A stretch of 64,000 nt of DNA from Zea mays (lineage: Eukaryota; Streptophyta; Magnoliopsida; Poales; Poaceae), in contig NC_050104.1 in NCBI RefSeq assembly GCF_902167145.1, positions 496,001-560,000 of the forward strand, in the 5' to 3' direction. Shown piece by piece: positions 24,701 through 37,064 of this stretch. Within the stretch, counting starts at the first letter, position 1, and each line of letters opens with the position of its first letter. Below the pieces are notes generated by a model. The model worked only from the letters and a program-made list of their open reading frames with translations, had not been told where the DNA came from and made no database searches. Made by a program: the position numbers and the translations under genes.

Positions 24701-26839
24701 CAAAAATGGGGGTTATGTGGCCATTGATCATCGACCAAAGGCTTGTACACCTCACCCCACATATGTTTCCTTTCCATAGATCACATTTTGGATTTCTGGT
24801 GGAGACCATTTCTTGGTCAAAAATCCGTAGGTGTTAGCCTTCGGTATTATTGAAAATGGTCGTTCATGGCTATTTTTGACAAAAATGGGGGTTCTTTGGC
24901 CATTGATCATCGACCAGAGGCTCATACACCTCACCCCACATATGTTTCCTTTCCATAGATCACATTCTTGGATTTCTGGTGGAGACCATTTCTTGGTCAA
25001 AAATACGTAGATGTTAGCCTTCGGTATTATTGAAAATGGTCGTTCATGGATATTTTCAACAAAAATGGGGGTTGTGTGGCCATTTATCATCGACCAGAGG
25101 CTCGTACACCTCACCCCACATATGTTTCCTTGCTATAGATCACATTCTTGGATTTCTGGTGGAGACCATTTCTTGGTCAAAAATTCGTACGTGTTAGCCT
25201 TCAGTATTATTGAAAATGATCGTTCATGGCTATTTTCGACAAAATGGGGGTTGTGTGGCCATTGATCATCGACCAGAGGCTCGTACACCTCATCCCACAT
25301 ATGATTCCTTGCCATAGATCACATTCTTGGATTTCTAGTGGAGACCATTTCTTGGGCAAAAATCCGAATGTGTTAGCCTTCGGTATTATTGAAAATTGTC
25401 ATTCATGGCTATTTTCGACAAAAATGGGGGTTGTGTGGCCATTGATCTTTGTCCAGAGGCTCATACACCTCACTACACATATGTTTCCTTGCCATAGATC
25501 ACATTCTTGGATTTATGGTGGAGACCATTTCTTGGTAAAAATCTGTAGGTGTTAGCCTTTAGTGTCATTGAAAATGGTCGTTCATGGCTATTTCCGTCAA
25601 AAATGGGGGTTGTGTGGCCATAGATCATCGACCAGAGGCTCGTACACTTCACCCCACATAGGTTTTCTTGCCATAGATCAGATTCTTGTATTTCTGGTGG
25701 AGACCATTTCTTAGTCAAAAATTTGTTGGTGTTAGCCTTCGGGATTATTGAAAATGGTCGTTCATGGCTATTTTCGACTAAAATGGGGGTTGTGTGGCCA
25801 TTTATCATCGACCTGAGGCTCGTACACCTCACCCCACATATGTTTCCTTGCCATAGATCACATTCTTTGATTTCTTGTGGAGACCATTTATTGGTCAAAA
25901 ATCTGTACGTGTTAGCCTTCAGAATTATTGAAATTGGTCATTCATGGCTATTTTCGACAAAAATGGGGGTTGTGTGGCCATTGATCATCGACCAGAGGCT
26001 CGTAAACCTCACCCCACATATGTTTCCTTGCCATAGATCACATTCTTTGATTTCTGGTGGAGACCATTTCTTGGTCAAAAATCTGAATGTTTTAGCCTTC
26101 GATACTATTGAAAATGGTCGTTCATGGCTATTTTCGACAAAAATGGGGGTTGTGTGGCCATTGATATTCGACCAAAGGCTCATACACCTCACTACACATG
26201 TTTCCTTTCCATAGATCACATTCTTGGATTTATGGTGGAGACCATTTCTTGGTCAAAAATCCGTAGGTGTTAGCGTTCAGTGTCATTGAAAATGGTCGTT
26301 CATGGCTATTTTCGACAAAAAATTGGGTTTGTGTGGCCATTGATCATCGACCAGAGGCTTGTACACTTCACCCCACATATGTTTTCTTGCCATAGATCAC
26401 ATTCTTGGATTTCTGGTGGGGACCATTTCTTGGTCAAAAATCCGTTGGTGTTAGCCTTCGGTATTATTGAAAATGGTCGTTCATGGCTATTTTCGACAAA
26501 AATAGGGGTTGTGTGGCCATTTATCATCGACCAAAGGCTCATACACCTCAACCCACATATGTTTCCTTGCCATAGATCACATTCTTGGATTTCTGGTGGA
26601 GACCATTTCTTGGTAAAAAATCCGTACGTGTTAGCCTCTTGTATTATTGAAAATGGTCGATCATGGCTATTTTCATCAAAAATGGGGGTTGTGTGGCCAT
26701 TTATCATCGACCAGAGGCTCGTACACCTCACCCCACATATGTTTCCTTGCCATAGATCACATTCTTGGATTTCTGGTGGAGACCATTTCTTGGTCAAAAA
26801 TTCGTACGTGTTAGCCTTCGGTATTATTTAAAATGGTCG

Positions 26840-29740
26840 TTCATGGCTATTTTCGACAAAATGGGGGTTGTGTGGCCATTGATCATCGACTAGAGGCTCG
26901 TACACCTCACCCCACATATGTTTCCTTGCCATAGATCACATTCATGGATTTCTGGTGGAGACCATTTCTTGGGCAAAAATCCGAATGTGTTAGCCTTCGG
27001 TATTTTTGAAAATGGTCATTCATGGCTATTTTCGACAAAAATGGGGGTTGTGTGGCCATTGATCTTCGACCAGAGGCTCATACACCTCACTACACATATG
27101 TTTCCTTGCCATAGATCAAATTCTTGGATTTATGGTGGAGACCATTTCTTGGACAAAAATCCATAGGTGTTAGCCTTCAGTGTCATTGAAAATGGTCGTT
27201 CATGGCTATTTTCGACAAAAATGGGGGTTGTGTGGCCATTGATCATCGACCAGAGGCTTGTACACTTCACCCCACATATGTTTTCTTGCCATAGATCACA
27301 TTCTAGGATTTCTGGTGGAGACCATTTCTTGGTCAAAAATTTGTTGGTGTTAGCCTTCGGTATTATTGAAAATGGTCGTTCATGGCTATTTTTGACTGAA
27401 ATGGGGGTTGTGTCGCCATTTATCATCGACCAGAGGCTCATACACCTCACCCCACATATGTTTCCTTGCCATAGATCACATTCTTGGATATCTGGTGGAG
27501 ACCATTTCTTGGTCAAAAATCCGTACGTGTTAGCCTTCGGTATTATTGAAAATGGTCATTCATGGCTATTTTGGACAAAAATGGGGGTTGTGTGGCCATT
27601 GATCATCGACCAAGGGCTCGTACACCACATCCCACATATGTTTCCTTGCCATAGATCACATTTTTTGATTTCTGGTGGAGAGCATTTCTTGGTCAAAAAT
27701 CCGAATGTGTTAGCCTTCGGAACTATTGAAAATGGTCGTTCATGGCTATTTTCGATAAAAATGGGGGTTGTGTGGCCATTGATATTGGACCAGAGGCTCA
27801 TACACCTCACTAAACATATGTTTCCTTGCCATAGATCACCTTCTTGGATTTATGGTGGAGACCATTTCTTGGTCAAAAATCCGTAGGTGTTAGCCTTCAG
27901 TGTCATTGAAAATGGTCGTTCATGGCTATTTTCGACAAAAATTAGGGTTGTGTGGCCATTGATCGTCGACCAGAGGCTCATACACCTCACCCCACATATG
28001 TTTCCTTGCCGTAGATCACATTCTTAGATTTCTGGTGGAGACCATTTCTTGGTCAAAAATCCGTAGGTGTTAGCATTCAGTATTATTGAAAATGGTCGTT
28101 CATGGCTATTTTCGACAAAAATGGGGGTTGTGTGGCCATTGATCATCGACCAGAGGCTCATACACCTCACCCCACATATGTTTCCTTGTCATAGATCACA
28201 TTCTTGGATTTCTGGTGGAGACCATTTCTTGGTCAAAAATCCGTAGGTGTTAGCCTCTAGTATTATTGAAAATGGTCGCTCATGGCAATTTTCATAAAAA
28301 ATGGGGGTTGTGTGGCCATTTATCATCGACTAGAGGCTCATAAACCTCACCCCGCATATGTTTCCTTGCCATAGATCACATTCTTGGATTTCTGGTGGAG
28401 ACCATTTCTTGGTCAAAAATTCGTACGTGTTAGCCTTCGGTATTATTGAAAATGGTCGTTCATGGCTATTTTCGACAAAATGGGGGTTGTGTGGCCATTG
28501 ATCATCGACCAGAGGCTCGTACACCTCACCCCACATATGTTTCCTTGCCATAGATCACATTCTTGGATTTCTGGTGGAGACCATTTCTTGGGCAAAAATC
28601 CGAATGTGTTAGCCTTCGGTATTTTTGAAAATGGTCATTCATGGCTATTTTCGACAAAAATGGGGGTTGTGTGGCCATTGATCTTCGACCAGAGGCTCAT
28701 ACACCTCACTACACATATGTTTCCTTGCCATAGATCAAATTCTTGGATTTATGGTGGAGACCATTTCTTGGACAAAAATACATAGGTGTTAGCCTTCAGT
28801 GTCATTGAAAATGGTCGTTCATGGCTATTTTCGACAAAAATGAGGGTTGTGTGGCCATTGATCATCGACCAGAGGCTCGTACACTTCACCCCACATATGT
28901 TTTCTTGCCATATATCACATTCTTGGATTTCTGGTGGAGACCATTTCTTGGTCAAAAATTTGTTGGTGTTAGCCTTCGGTATTATTGAAAATGGTCGTTC
29001 ATGGCTATTTTCGACTGAAATGCGGGTTGTGTCGCCATTTATCATCGACCAGAGGCTCATACACCTCACCCCACATATGTTTCCTTGCCGTAGATCACAT
29101 TCTTGGATATCTGGTGGAGACCATTTCTTGGTCAAAAATCCGTACGTGTTAGCCTTCGGTATTATTGAAAATGGTCATTCATGGCTATTTTCGACAAAAA
29201 TGGGGGTTGTGTGGCCATTGATCATCGACCAAGGGCTCGTACACCTCACCCCACATATGTTTCCTTGCCATAGATCACATTCTTTGATTTCTGGTGGAGA
29301 CCATTTCTTGTTCAAAAATCCGAATGTGTTAGCCTTCGGAACTATTGAAAATGGTCGTTCATGGCTATTTTCGATAAAAATGGGGGTTGTGTGGCCATTG
29401 ATATTGGACCAGAGGCTCATACACCTCACTAAACATATGTTTCCTTGCCATAGATCACCTTCTTGGATTTATGGTGGAGACCATTTCTTGGTCAAAAATC
29501 CGTAGGTGTTAGCCTTCAGTGTCATTGAAAATGGTCATTCATGGCTATTTTCGACAAAAATTAGGGTTGTGTGGCCATTGATCGTCGACCAGAGGCTCAT
29601 ACACCTCACCCCACATATGTTTTCTTGCCGTAGATCACATTCTTGGATTTCTGGTGGAGACCATTTCTTGGTCAAAAATCCGTAGGTGTTAGCCTTCGGT
29701 ATTATTGAAAATGGTCGCTCATGGTTATTTTCATAAAAAA
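26840..29740 (-). repeat. Tandem segmental duplication within A2, offset 1619 bp
   Basis: Sequence from about 26918 to 28120 recurs 1619 bp downstream (27167-27886 against 28786-29505, 27556-27810 against 29175-29429). Shared private variants include ATTGATATTGGACC, CTCACTAAACATATG, GATCACCTTCTTGG and GATCGTCGACC. The offset is nine monomers less one base, explained by the 1-bp-short monomer GACAAAATGGGGG. Confidence 0.85.
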
Positions 29741-32700
29741 TGGGGGTTGTGTGGCCATTTATCATCGACTAGAGGCTCATAAACCTCACCCCACATATGT
29801 TTCCTTGCCATAGATCACATTCTTGGATTTCTGGTGGAGACCATTTCTTGGTCAAAAACTCGTACGTGTTAGCCTTCGGTATTATTGAAAATGGTCGTTC
29901 ATGGCTATTTTCGGCAAAATGGGGGTTGTGTGGCCATTGATCATCGACCAGAGGCTCGTACACCTCACCCCACATATGTTTTCTTGCCATAGATCACATT
30001 CTTGGATTTCTGGTGGTGACCATTTCTTGGGCAAAAATCCGAATATGTTAGCCTTTGGTATTTTTGAAAATGGTCATTCATGGCTATTTTCGACAAAAAT
30101 GGGGGTTGTGTGGCCATTGATCTTCGACCAGAGGCTCATATACCTCACTACACATATGTTTCCTTGCCATAGATCACATTATTGGATTTATGGTGGAGAC
30201 CATTTCTTGGTCAAAAATCCGTAGGTGTTAGCCTTCAGTGTCCTTGAAAATGGTCGTTCATGGCTATTTTCGACAAAAATTAGGGTTGTGTGGCCATTGA
30301 TCGTCGACCAGAGGCTCATACACCTCACCCCACATATGTTTCCTTGCCGTAGATCACATTCTTGGATTTCTGGTGGAGACCATTTCTTGGTCAAAAATCC
30401 GTAGGTGTTAGCCTTCGGTATTATTGAAAATGGTTGTTCATGGCTATTTTCGACAAAAATGGGTGTTGTGTGGCCATTGATCATCGACCAGAGGCTCATA
30501 CACCTCACCCCACATATGTTTCCTTGCCATAGATCACATTCTTGGATTTCTAGTGGAGACCATTTCTTTGTCAAAAATCCGTAGGTGTTAGCCTCTAGTA
30601 TTATTGAAAATGGTCGCTCATGGCTATTTTCATAAAAAATGGGGGTTGTGTGGCCATTTATCATCGACTAGAGGCTCATAAACCTCACCCCACATATGTT
30701 TCCTTGCCATAGATCACATTCTTGGATTTCTGGTGGAGACCATTTCTTGGTCAAAAACTCGTACGTGTTAGCCTTCGGTATTATTGAAAATGGTCGTTCA
30801 TGGCTATTTTCGGCAAAATGGGGGTTGTGTCGCCATTGATCATCAACTAGAGGCTCGTACACCTCACCCCACATATGTTTCCTTGCCATAGCTCATATTC
30901 TTGGATTTCTGGTGGTGACCATTTCTTGGGAAAAAATCCGAATGTGTTAGCCTTTGGTATTTTTGAAAATGGTCATTCATGGCTATTTTCGACAAAAATG
31001 GGGGTTGTGTGGCCATTGATCTTTGACCAGAGGCTCATACACCTCACTACACATATGTTTCCTTGCCATAGATCACATTCTTGGATTTATGGTGGAGACC
31101 ATTTCTTGGTCAGAAATCCATAGGTGTTAGCGTTTAGTGTCATTGAAAATGGTCGTTCATGGCTATTTTCTACAAAAATGGGGGTTGTGTGGCCATTGAT
31201 CATCGACCAGAGGCTCGTACACTTCACCCCACATATGTTTTCTTTCCATAGATCACATTCTTGGATTTCTGGAGGAGACCATTCCTTGGTCAAAAATCTG
31301 TTGGTGTTAGCCTTCGGTATTATTGAAAATGGTCGTTCATGGCTATTTTTGACTAAAATGGGGGTTGTGTGGCCATTTATCATCGACCAGAGGCTCGTGC
31401 AATTCACCCGACATATGTTTCCTTGCCATAGATCACATTCTTGGATTTCCGGTGGAGACCATTTCTTGGTCAAAAATCGGTACGTGTTAGCCTTCGGTAT
31501 TATTGAATATGGTCATTCATGGCTATTTTCGACAAAAATGGGGGTTATGTGGCCAATGATCATCGACCAGAGGCTCGTACAACTCACCCCACATATGTTT
31601 CCTTGCCATAGATCACATTCTTGGATTTTCGGTGGAGACCATTTATTGGTCAAAAATCTATACGTGTTAGCCTTTAGTATTACTGAAAATGGTCATTCAT
31701 GGCTATTTTCGACAAAAATGGGGGTTGTGTGGCCATTGATCATCGACCAGAGGCTCGTAAACCTCACCCCACATATGTTTCCTAGCCATAGATCACATTC
31801 TTTGATTTCTAGTGGAGACCATTTCTTGGTCAAAAATCTGAATGTTTTAGCCTTCGGTACTATTGAAAACGGTCGTTCATGGCTATTTTCGACCAAAGGC
31901 TCATACACCTCACTACACATATGTTTCCTTGCCATAGATCACATTCTTGGATTTATTGTGGAGACCATTTCTTGGTCAAAAATCCGTAGGTGTTAGCCTT
32001 TAGTGTCATTGAAAATGGTCGTTCATGGCTAGTTTCAACAAAAATGTGGTTTGTGTGGCCATTGATCATCGACCAAAGGCTCGTACACTTCACCCCACAT
32101 ATGCTTTCTTGCCAAAGATCACAATCTAGGATTTCTGGTGGAGACCATTTCTTGGTCAAAAATCCGTTGGTGTTAGCCTTCGGTATTATTGAAAATGGTC
32201 GTTCATGGCTATTTTCGACTAAAATGGGGGTTGTGTGGCCATTTATCATCGACTAGAGGCTCATACACCTCACCCCACATATGTTTCCCTGCCATAGATC
32301 ACATTCTAGGATTTCTGGTGGAGACCATTTCTTGGTCAAAAATCCGTACGTGTTAGCCTTCGGTATTATTGAAAATGGTCATTCATGGCTATTTTCGACA
32401 AAAATAGGGGTTGTGTGGCCAATGATCATCAACCAGAGGCTCGTAAACCTCACCCCACATATGTTTCCTTGCCATAGATCACATTCTTTGATTTCTGGTG
32501 CAGACCATTTTTTGGTCAAAAATCCGAATGTGTTAGCCTTCAGTGTCATTGAAAATGGTCGTTCATGGCTATTTTTGACAAAAATTAGGGTTGTGTGGCC
32601 ATTGATCATCGACCAGAGGCTCGTACACCTCAACCCACATATGTTTCCTTGCCATAGATCACATTCTTGGATTTATGGTGGAGACCATTTTTTGGTCAAA

Positions 32701-34785
32701 AATCCGTAGTTGTTAGCCTTCAGTGTCATTGAAAATGGTTGTTCATGGCTATTTTCGACAAAAATAGGGGTTGTGTGGCCATTGATCATCGACTAGAGGC
32801 TCGTACACCTCACCCCACATATGTTTCTTTACCGTAGATCACATTCTTGGATTTCTAGTGGAGACCATTTCTTGGTCAAAAATCCGTAGGTGTTAGCCTT
32901 CGGTATTATTGAAAATGGTCGTTCATGGCTATTTTCGACAAAAATGGGGGTTGTGTGGCCATTGATCATCGACCAGAGGCTCATACACCTCACCCCACAT
33001 ATGTTTCCTTGCCATAGATCACATTCTTGGATTTCTGGTGGAGACCATTTCTTAGTCAAAAATCCGTAGGTGTTAGCCTCTAGTATTATTGAAAATGGTC
33101 GCTCATGGCTATTTTCATCAAAAATGGGGGTTGTGTGGCCATCTCTCATCGACTAGAGGCTCGTAAACCTCACCCACATATGTTTCCTTGCCATAGATCA
33201 CATTCTTGGATTTCTGGTGGAGACCATTTCTTGGTCAAAAATTCGTACGTGTTAGCCTTCGGTATTATTGAAAATGGTCGTTCATGGCTATTTTCGACAA
33301 AATGGGGGTTGTGTGGCCATTGATCATCGACCACAGGCTCATACACCTCACCCCACATATGTTTTCTTGCCATAGATCACATTCTTGGATTTCTGGTGGA
33401 GACCATTTCTTGGTCAAAAATCTGTTGGTGTTAGCCTTCGGTATTTTTGAAAATGGTCGTTCATGGCTATTTTCGACTAAAATGGGGTTGTGTGGCCATT
33501 TATCATCAACCAGAGGCTCGTACAACTCACCCCACATATGTTTCCTTGCCATAGATCATATTCTTGGATTTCTGGTGGAGACCATTTCTTGGACAAAAAT
33601 GCGTACGTGTTAGCCTTCGGTATTATTGAAAATGGTCATTCATGGCTATTTTCGACAAAAATGGGGGTTGTGTGGCCATTGATCTTCGACTAGAGGCTCA
33701 TACACCTCACTACACTTATGTTTCCTTGCCATAGATCACATTCTTGGATTTATGGTGGAGACCATTTCTTGGTCAAAAATCCATAGGTGTTAGCCTTCAG
33801 TGTCATTGAAAATGGTCGTTCATGGCTATTTTTGACAAAAATGGGGGTTGTGTGGCCATTGATCATCGACCAGAGGCTCGTACACTTCACCCCACATATG
33901 TTTTCTTGCCATAGATCACATTCTTGGATTTCTAGAGGGGACCATTTCTTGGTCAAAAATATGTTGGTGTTAGCCTTCGGTATTATTGAAAATGGTCGTT
34001 CATGGCTATTTTTGACTAAAATGGGGGTTGTGTGGCCATTTATCATCGATCGGAGGCTCGTACAATTCACCCCACATTTGTTTCCTTGCCATAGATCACA
34101 TTCTTGGATTTCTGGTGGAGACCATTTCTTATTCAAAAATCCGTACGTGTTAGCCTTCGGTATTATTGAAAATGGTCATTCATGGTTATTTTCGACACAA
34201 ATGGGGGTTGTGTGGCCATTGATCTTCGACCAGAGGCTCATACACCTCACTACACATATGTTTCCTTGCCATAGATCACATTCTTGGATTTATGGTGGAG
34301 ACCATTTCTTGGTCAAAAATCCATAGGTGTTAGCCTTCAGTGTCATTGAAAATGGTCGTTCATGGCTATTTTCAACAAAAATGGGGGTTGTGTGGCCATT
34401 GATCATCGACCAGAGGCTCGTACACTTCACCCCACATATGTTTTCTTGCCATAGATCAGAATCTTGGATTTCTCGTGGAGACCATTTGTTGGTCAAAAAT
34501 TCGTAGGTGTTAGCCTTCAGTGTCATTGAAAATGGTCATTCTTGGCTATTTTCGACAAAAATGGGGGTTGTGTCGCCATTGATCATCGACCAGAGGATCG
34601 TACACCTCACCCCACATAAGTTTCCTTGCCATATATCACATTCTTGGATTTCTGGTGGAGACCATTTCTTGGTCAAAAATCCGTAGGTGTTAGCCTTCGG
34701 TATTATTGAAAATGGTCGTTCATGGCTATTTTCGACAAAAATGGGGGTTGTGTGGCAATTGATCATCGACCAAAGGCTCATACAC

Positions 34786-34788
34786 CTC
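34786..34788. other. Left target-site duplication of the CACTA element (CTC)
   Basis: CTC directly before CACTA is repeated directly after TAGTG at 37292-37294. Removing one copy and the element restores the satellite string ACACCTCACCCCACAT seen in many other monomers. A 3-bp duplication is the hallmark of CACTA transposition. Confidence 0.95.
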
Positions 34789-34804
34789 CACTACAGGAAA
34801 CTGG
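34789..34804. repeat. Left terminal inverted repeat of the CACTA element
   Basis: CACTACAGGAAACTGG pairs with the right terminus (37276-37291), with two mismatches in 16 positions. Confidence 0.9.
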
Positions 34805-34814
34805 TTAAAGAGCG

Positions 34815-35200
34815 TGGGTGAAAAACCGTTGAACTTAATGTAATAAGCCGTCGAACTTACCGTAAGAAGGTGGGTTTACCGACGAATATAGCCGACGGCG
34901 ATTTTTGGACGAACTTAGAGAAGTAAGTTCGACGGGGCCGTCGAACTTAATATTAAGAACGTGGGTACCGTCGAACTTAACGTTAAGAACGTGCGTTTTT
35001 AAGTTCGACGGGGCCGTTGAATTGTTTCCCATAAGTTCGACGGCACCCACGTTCTTACGGTTAAGTTCGACGGGGCCACGTGGCCGTCGAACTTATGTGT
35101 CCTGCTTGGGTCTGCGAGGAGTGCACAATAAGTTCGACGGTACCCACGTTCTTAACCTTAAGAACGTGGGTACCCACGTTCTTAACCCTTTTCCAGAAAA
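34815..35200. repeat. Left subterminal repeat region of the CACTA element
   Basis: Two short motifs recur in both orientations: AAGTTCGACGG (for example near 34928, 35000, 35033, 35064, 35129) and AAGAACGTGGGTACC (near 34964 and 35160). Adjacent opposite copies at 35141-35185 make overlapping perfect dyads around GGGTACCC. Such clustered subterminal motifs are the usual transposase-binding sites of CACTA elements. The binding is inferred, not shown. Confidence 0.8.
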
Positions 35201-35504
35201 AAATAAAAAAATACATAAATGAAAAATTAGACACACATAATATCACATGCAACACAGAATATCACATATAATACAGATTTCAAACACATTGATATATGTT
35301 CATAAATAAGAAATAAACAAAAATTAGACAACATATTCTCATACATAAGCAGACAGAAATTGGTATGACTAAATTATGCAATATTAGATATCCTTAATCA
35401 AGTGTTTCAGCATTTGTTCTTTAATATTAAATATGCCATAAACAAGCATTGCACGATGTTAAAACCTCTAATTAAGCATTGGTATCTAATTCAAATATGC
35501 TTGA
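35201..35504. other. AT-rich stretch of the CACTA interior, no gene seen
   Basis: This is AT-rich sequence without an open frame or recognisable repeat. It lies downstream of the last MED33-like exon and may be captured intron or intergenic sequence. Confidence 0.4.
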
Positions 35505-35783
35505 TTAAGTAACATTAGACATATTTTTCAAAGAAGAATGACTATTACGTAATAACAAGAGAAAATTCAAACGGAGCTCTGACCAAACAGAGACTCCACG
35601 CCTTGATAAAGCACTCTCAATGGGTGGTCTATGAAATTTCCACAAGCGAAGCAGGGACAGGAAAGTGCATGAGAATACTGAGTACATAGAAGCCTCTTCA
35701 AGTTTACAACTCCTATGATCAGATGGAGGTAAAGATCCAAAATTCTCACAGAGAGGCATTAACATAGATGCTACTTCTGGCAC
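35505..35783 (-). pseudogene. Captured MED33 (REF4-like) exon fragment, third piece
   Basis: On the minus strand an acceptor TTTTGTAG precedes GTGCCAGAAGTAGC at 35783. The frame is open for 92 codons to a TAA at 35505. The residues VPEVASMLMPLCENFGSL and later YSVFSCTFLSLLRLWKFHRP match my memory of the conserved C-terminal half of plant MED33A/B. MED33 is a tail subunit of the Mediator complex, the nuclear co-activator of RNA polymerase II, and in Arabidopsis it represses phenylpropanoid genes. The phase joins correctly to the fragment at 36274-36432. The last residues (about 14) look unrelated and probably run into intron or a breakpoint. Plant MED33 is about 1300 residues, so this is a small piece. 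Confidence 0.68.
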
Positions 35784-36273
35784 CTACAAAATGTCATGCC
35801 ACAAGGGAGATGGTATCATAAGCCCACAACATGTTCATAAAGCACATATACCACCAAAGCCTGCAGATCAATTACTACTCCATGCAAGGAAATTTTCTTT
35901 TACAATGTAGTTGCAAGTGGTCGTCAGCCCAGTGGCTTATGGTTGGCTCAGGTCATGGTGCGGCCGGTGGCCCTAAAGGGTGAAGACACCTCTGGGGTTT
36001 TCTCCGTCAGTTTGACTGAGGTTCCTTCTCAAAGTAAAACCATAGGGGTGGTCTTTCCCCACTGGCCAATTTTTTTTCTATCAATGCAATATGTGGTTCT
36101 GACATCCAACGAGCATTAAAGCACATCCAAGAGATATACTAAAAAATTCCAGTAGGTTTGCAAGGCATCATGATTGCAGCAATAACTTAAAGAGATACTA
36201 TCCGTAATTGAAAACCACAATGAATAAGTCAAAACGAATAGACCTGAACTATTAAACTAGCAATGTTTCTTAC
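35784..36273 (-). other. Captured MED33-like intron containing a SINE-like insertion
   Basis: The minus strand starts with a GTAAG donor right after the CTG codon at 36276-36274 and ends with an AG at 35785-35784. These are consensus splice ends, and the flanking coding phases agree (phase 0). The roughly 490-bp intron is AT-rich apart from a GC-richer insert at 35911-36077. Introns are retained, so the capture was from genomic DNA, not from mRNA. Confidence 0.6.
35911..36077 (+). mobile_element. Possible SINE-like element inside the captured intron
   Basis: A distinct block begins TTGCAAGTGGTCGTCAGCCC and ends in a run of eight Ts. It contains CAGCCCAGTGG (35925-35935), resembling a tRNA-type A box, and GGTTCCTTCTC (36020-36030), a weak B-box match. 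The box spacing (about 85 bp) is longer than usual, and target duplications are not clear (ACAATGTA against TCAATGCA at best). Grass SINEs of the p-SINE1 type also end in poly-T. It could be another small repeat. Confidence 0.35.
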
Positions 36274-36432
36274 CAGACCATACAGTGAGAGAATATGAAC
36301 AGTGTCAATAGAAGAAATTCCTGATACAAGAGCATGCAACATAGGCATATGTTGTACATATCGCCCTTCTGATCCAGAATCCAAAGGGAGGAATGTCGAT
36401 AACAACTTAAGCACCATTTGAACAATATGGTT
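36274..36432 (-). pseudogene. Captured MED33 (REF4-like) exon fragment, second piece
   Basis: The minus-strand frame reads HIVQMVLKLLSTFLPLDSGS, then RYVQHMPMLHALVSGISS and IDTVHILSLYGL, and ends at a GTAAG donor after 36274. The pattern 'PML-LVSGISS-D-VHI-SLYGL' followed in the next piece by VPEVA fits the conserved MED33 region by memory. The upstream boundary is odd: only 19 bp separate it from the preceding piece, too short for a working plant intron. Confidence 0.65.
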
Positions 36433-36451
36433 CTTTTAAACTGAATGATAC

Positions 36452-36531
36452 CTGAATGTTCCAACCATGAAGAAGTGATGCACTACACAAAATCTTTGAA
36501 GCTGCCAACTTTTCCTCCGGTGACCCACTTA
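36452..36531 (-). pseudogene. Captured MED33 (REF4-like) exon fragment, first piece
   Basis: A consensus acceptor CTTTTGCAG precedes the segment on the minus strand. One frame gives SGSPEEKLAASKILCSASLL followed by HGWNIQ, then CAG and GTATC, a donor-like sequence. 'PEEK-AA--L--ASL-HGWNIQ' is the conserved motif immediately upstream of the second piece in plant MED33 as I remember it. The order of all three pieces is collinear with the protein. Confidence 0.62.
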
Positions 36532-36649
36532 CTGCAAAAGAGTACAATTTCTCCAACTCTTCTACACTAAGAATTAAGAAACCAAAATAAGAATGAGATT
36601 ATGAATCAGGCTAGTCAACAGACATACAACCAAAAAAACTCTAAAATTA

Positions 36650-37064
36650 GTATATTCCGAGTGGTGGGGGCAGCGGGGGCACGAACCAGAGCCGCAGAGC
36701 CGCAGGTGCTCCATCAGGCCGGAGATCTTCTACAGGTCCAAGAGCACTCCTCGCGCCATCATCTTCTCGAGGAGGTCCATGGCGTCGGTCCCTCTCAGGG
36801 CGGGGTGATGGTAGCGACGGTGTGGCAAGAAGGAAGAGGGCGAGATGGGGGTTGTGCGAGCTATGGCGGCAGGGAGAGGAAGTGGACGGCACCGCAGCAG
36901 GGACGGCCGGTGAGCGGGCGAGGAGGAGGAGGAGGTGGATGGCCGATGATCTGGAGAGCTGTGGCGCAGCGGCGGCGCGGTCTGCTGGTGAGAGAGAGAA
37001 GCGTGTGGGCTGGAATGAGACAGGTGAGAGAGAGAGCCATGCGTGGGATTGGATTTAGGTTTTC
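36650..37064 (-). other. GC-rich, first-exon-like captured sequence of unknown origin
   Basis: Composition changes sharply to GC-rich. On the minus strand it has CT-microsatellite tracts (around 36990-37003 and 37023-37036), as in many grass 5' untranslated leaders. An ATG at 36780-36778 then starts MDLLEKMMARGVLLDL and meets a TAG at 36732-36730. Longer open frames exist on both strands (for example plus 36601-37110), but their biased, low-complexity composition fits GC-rich leader sequence better than protein. It does not look like MED33, so the element seems to be a chimera of two donor loci. A start of transcription reading into the MED33 pieces is possible but unproven. Confidence 0.4.

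Larger units (their letters stand above)
23763..34788 (-). repeat. Knob180 satellite array, segment A2 (marker on minus strand)
   Basis: About 61 monomers in orientation A. The switch at 23762/23763 joins ...GCCTCTGGTCG (B) to GAATTATTGAAAATGG (A). Most of the segment is the mirror image of B1, for example 25938-26219 against 22454-22735, and 31124-32709 against 15611-17230. A 36-bp-scale deletion lies at 31889-31893 (TTTTCGACCAAAGG). The segment holds the 1619-bp duplication and ends at the CACTA insertion. Confidence 0.95.

Noticed and set aside
35925..36030. A tRNA gene suggested by A- and B-box-like words
   Set aside because: The box spacing is too long and no cloverleaf could be drawn. 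It is kept only as a low-confidence SINE-like element.
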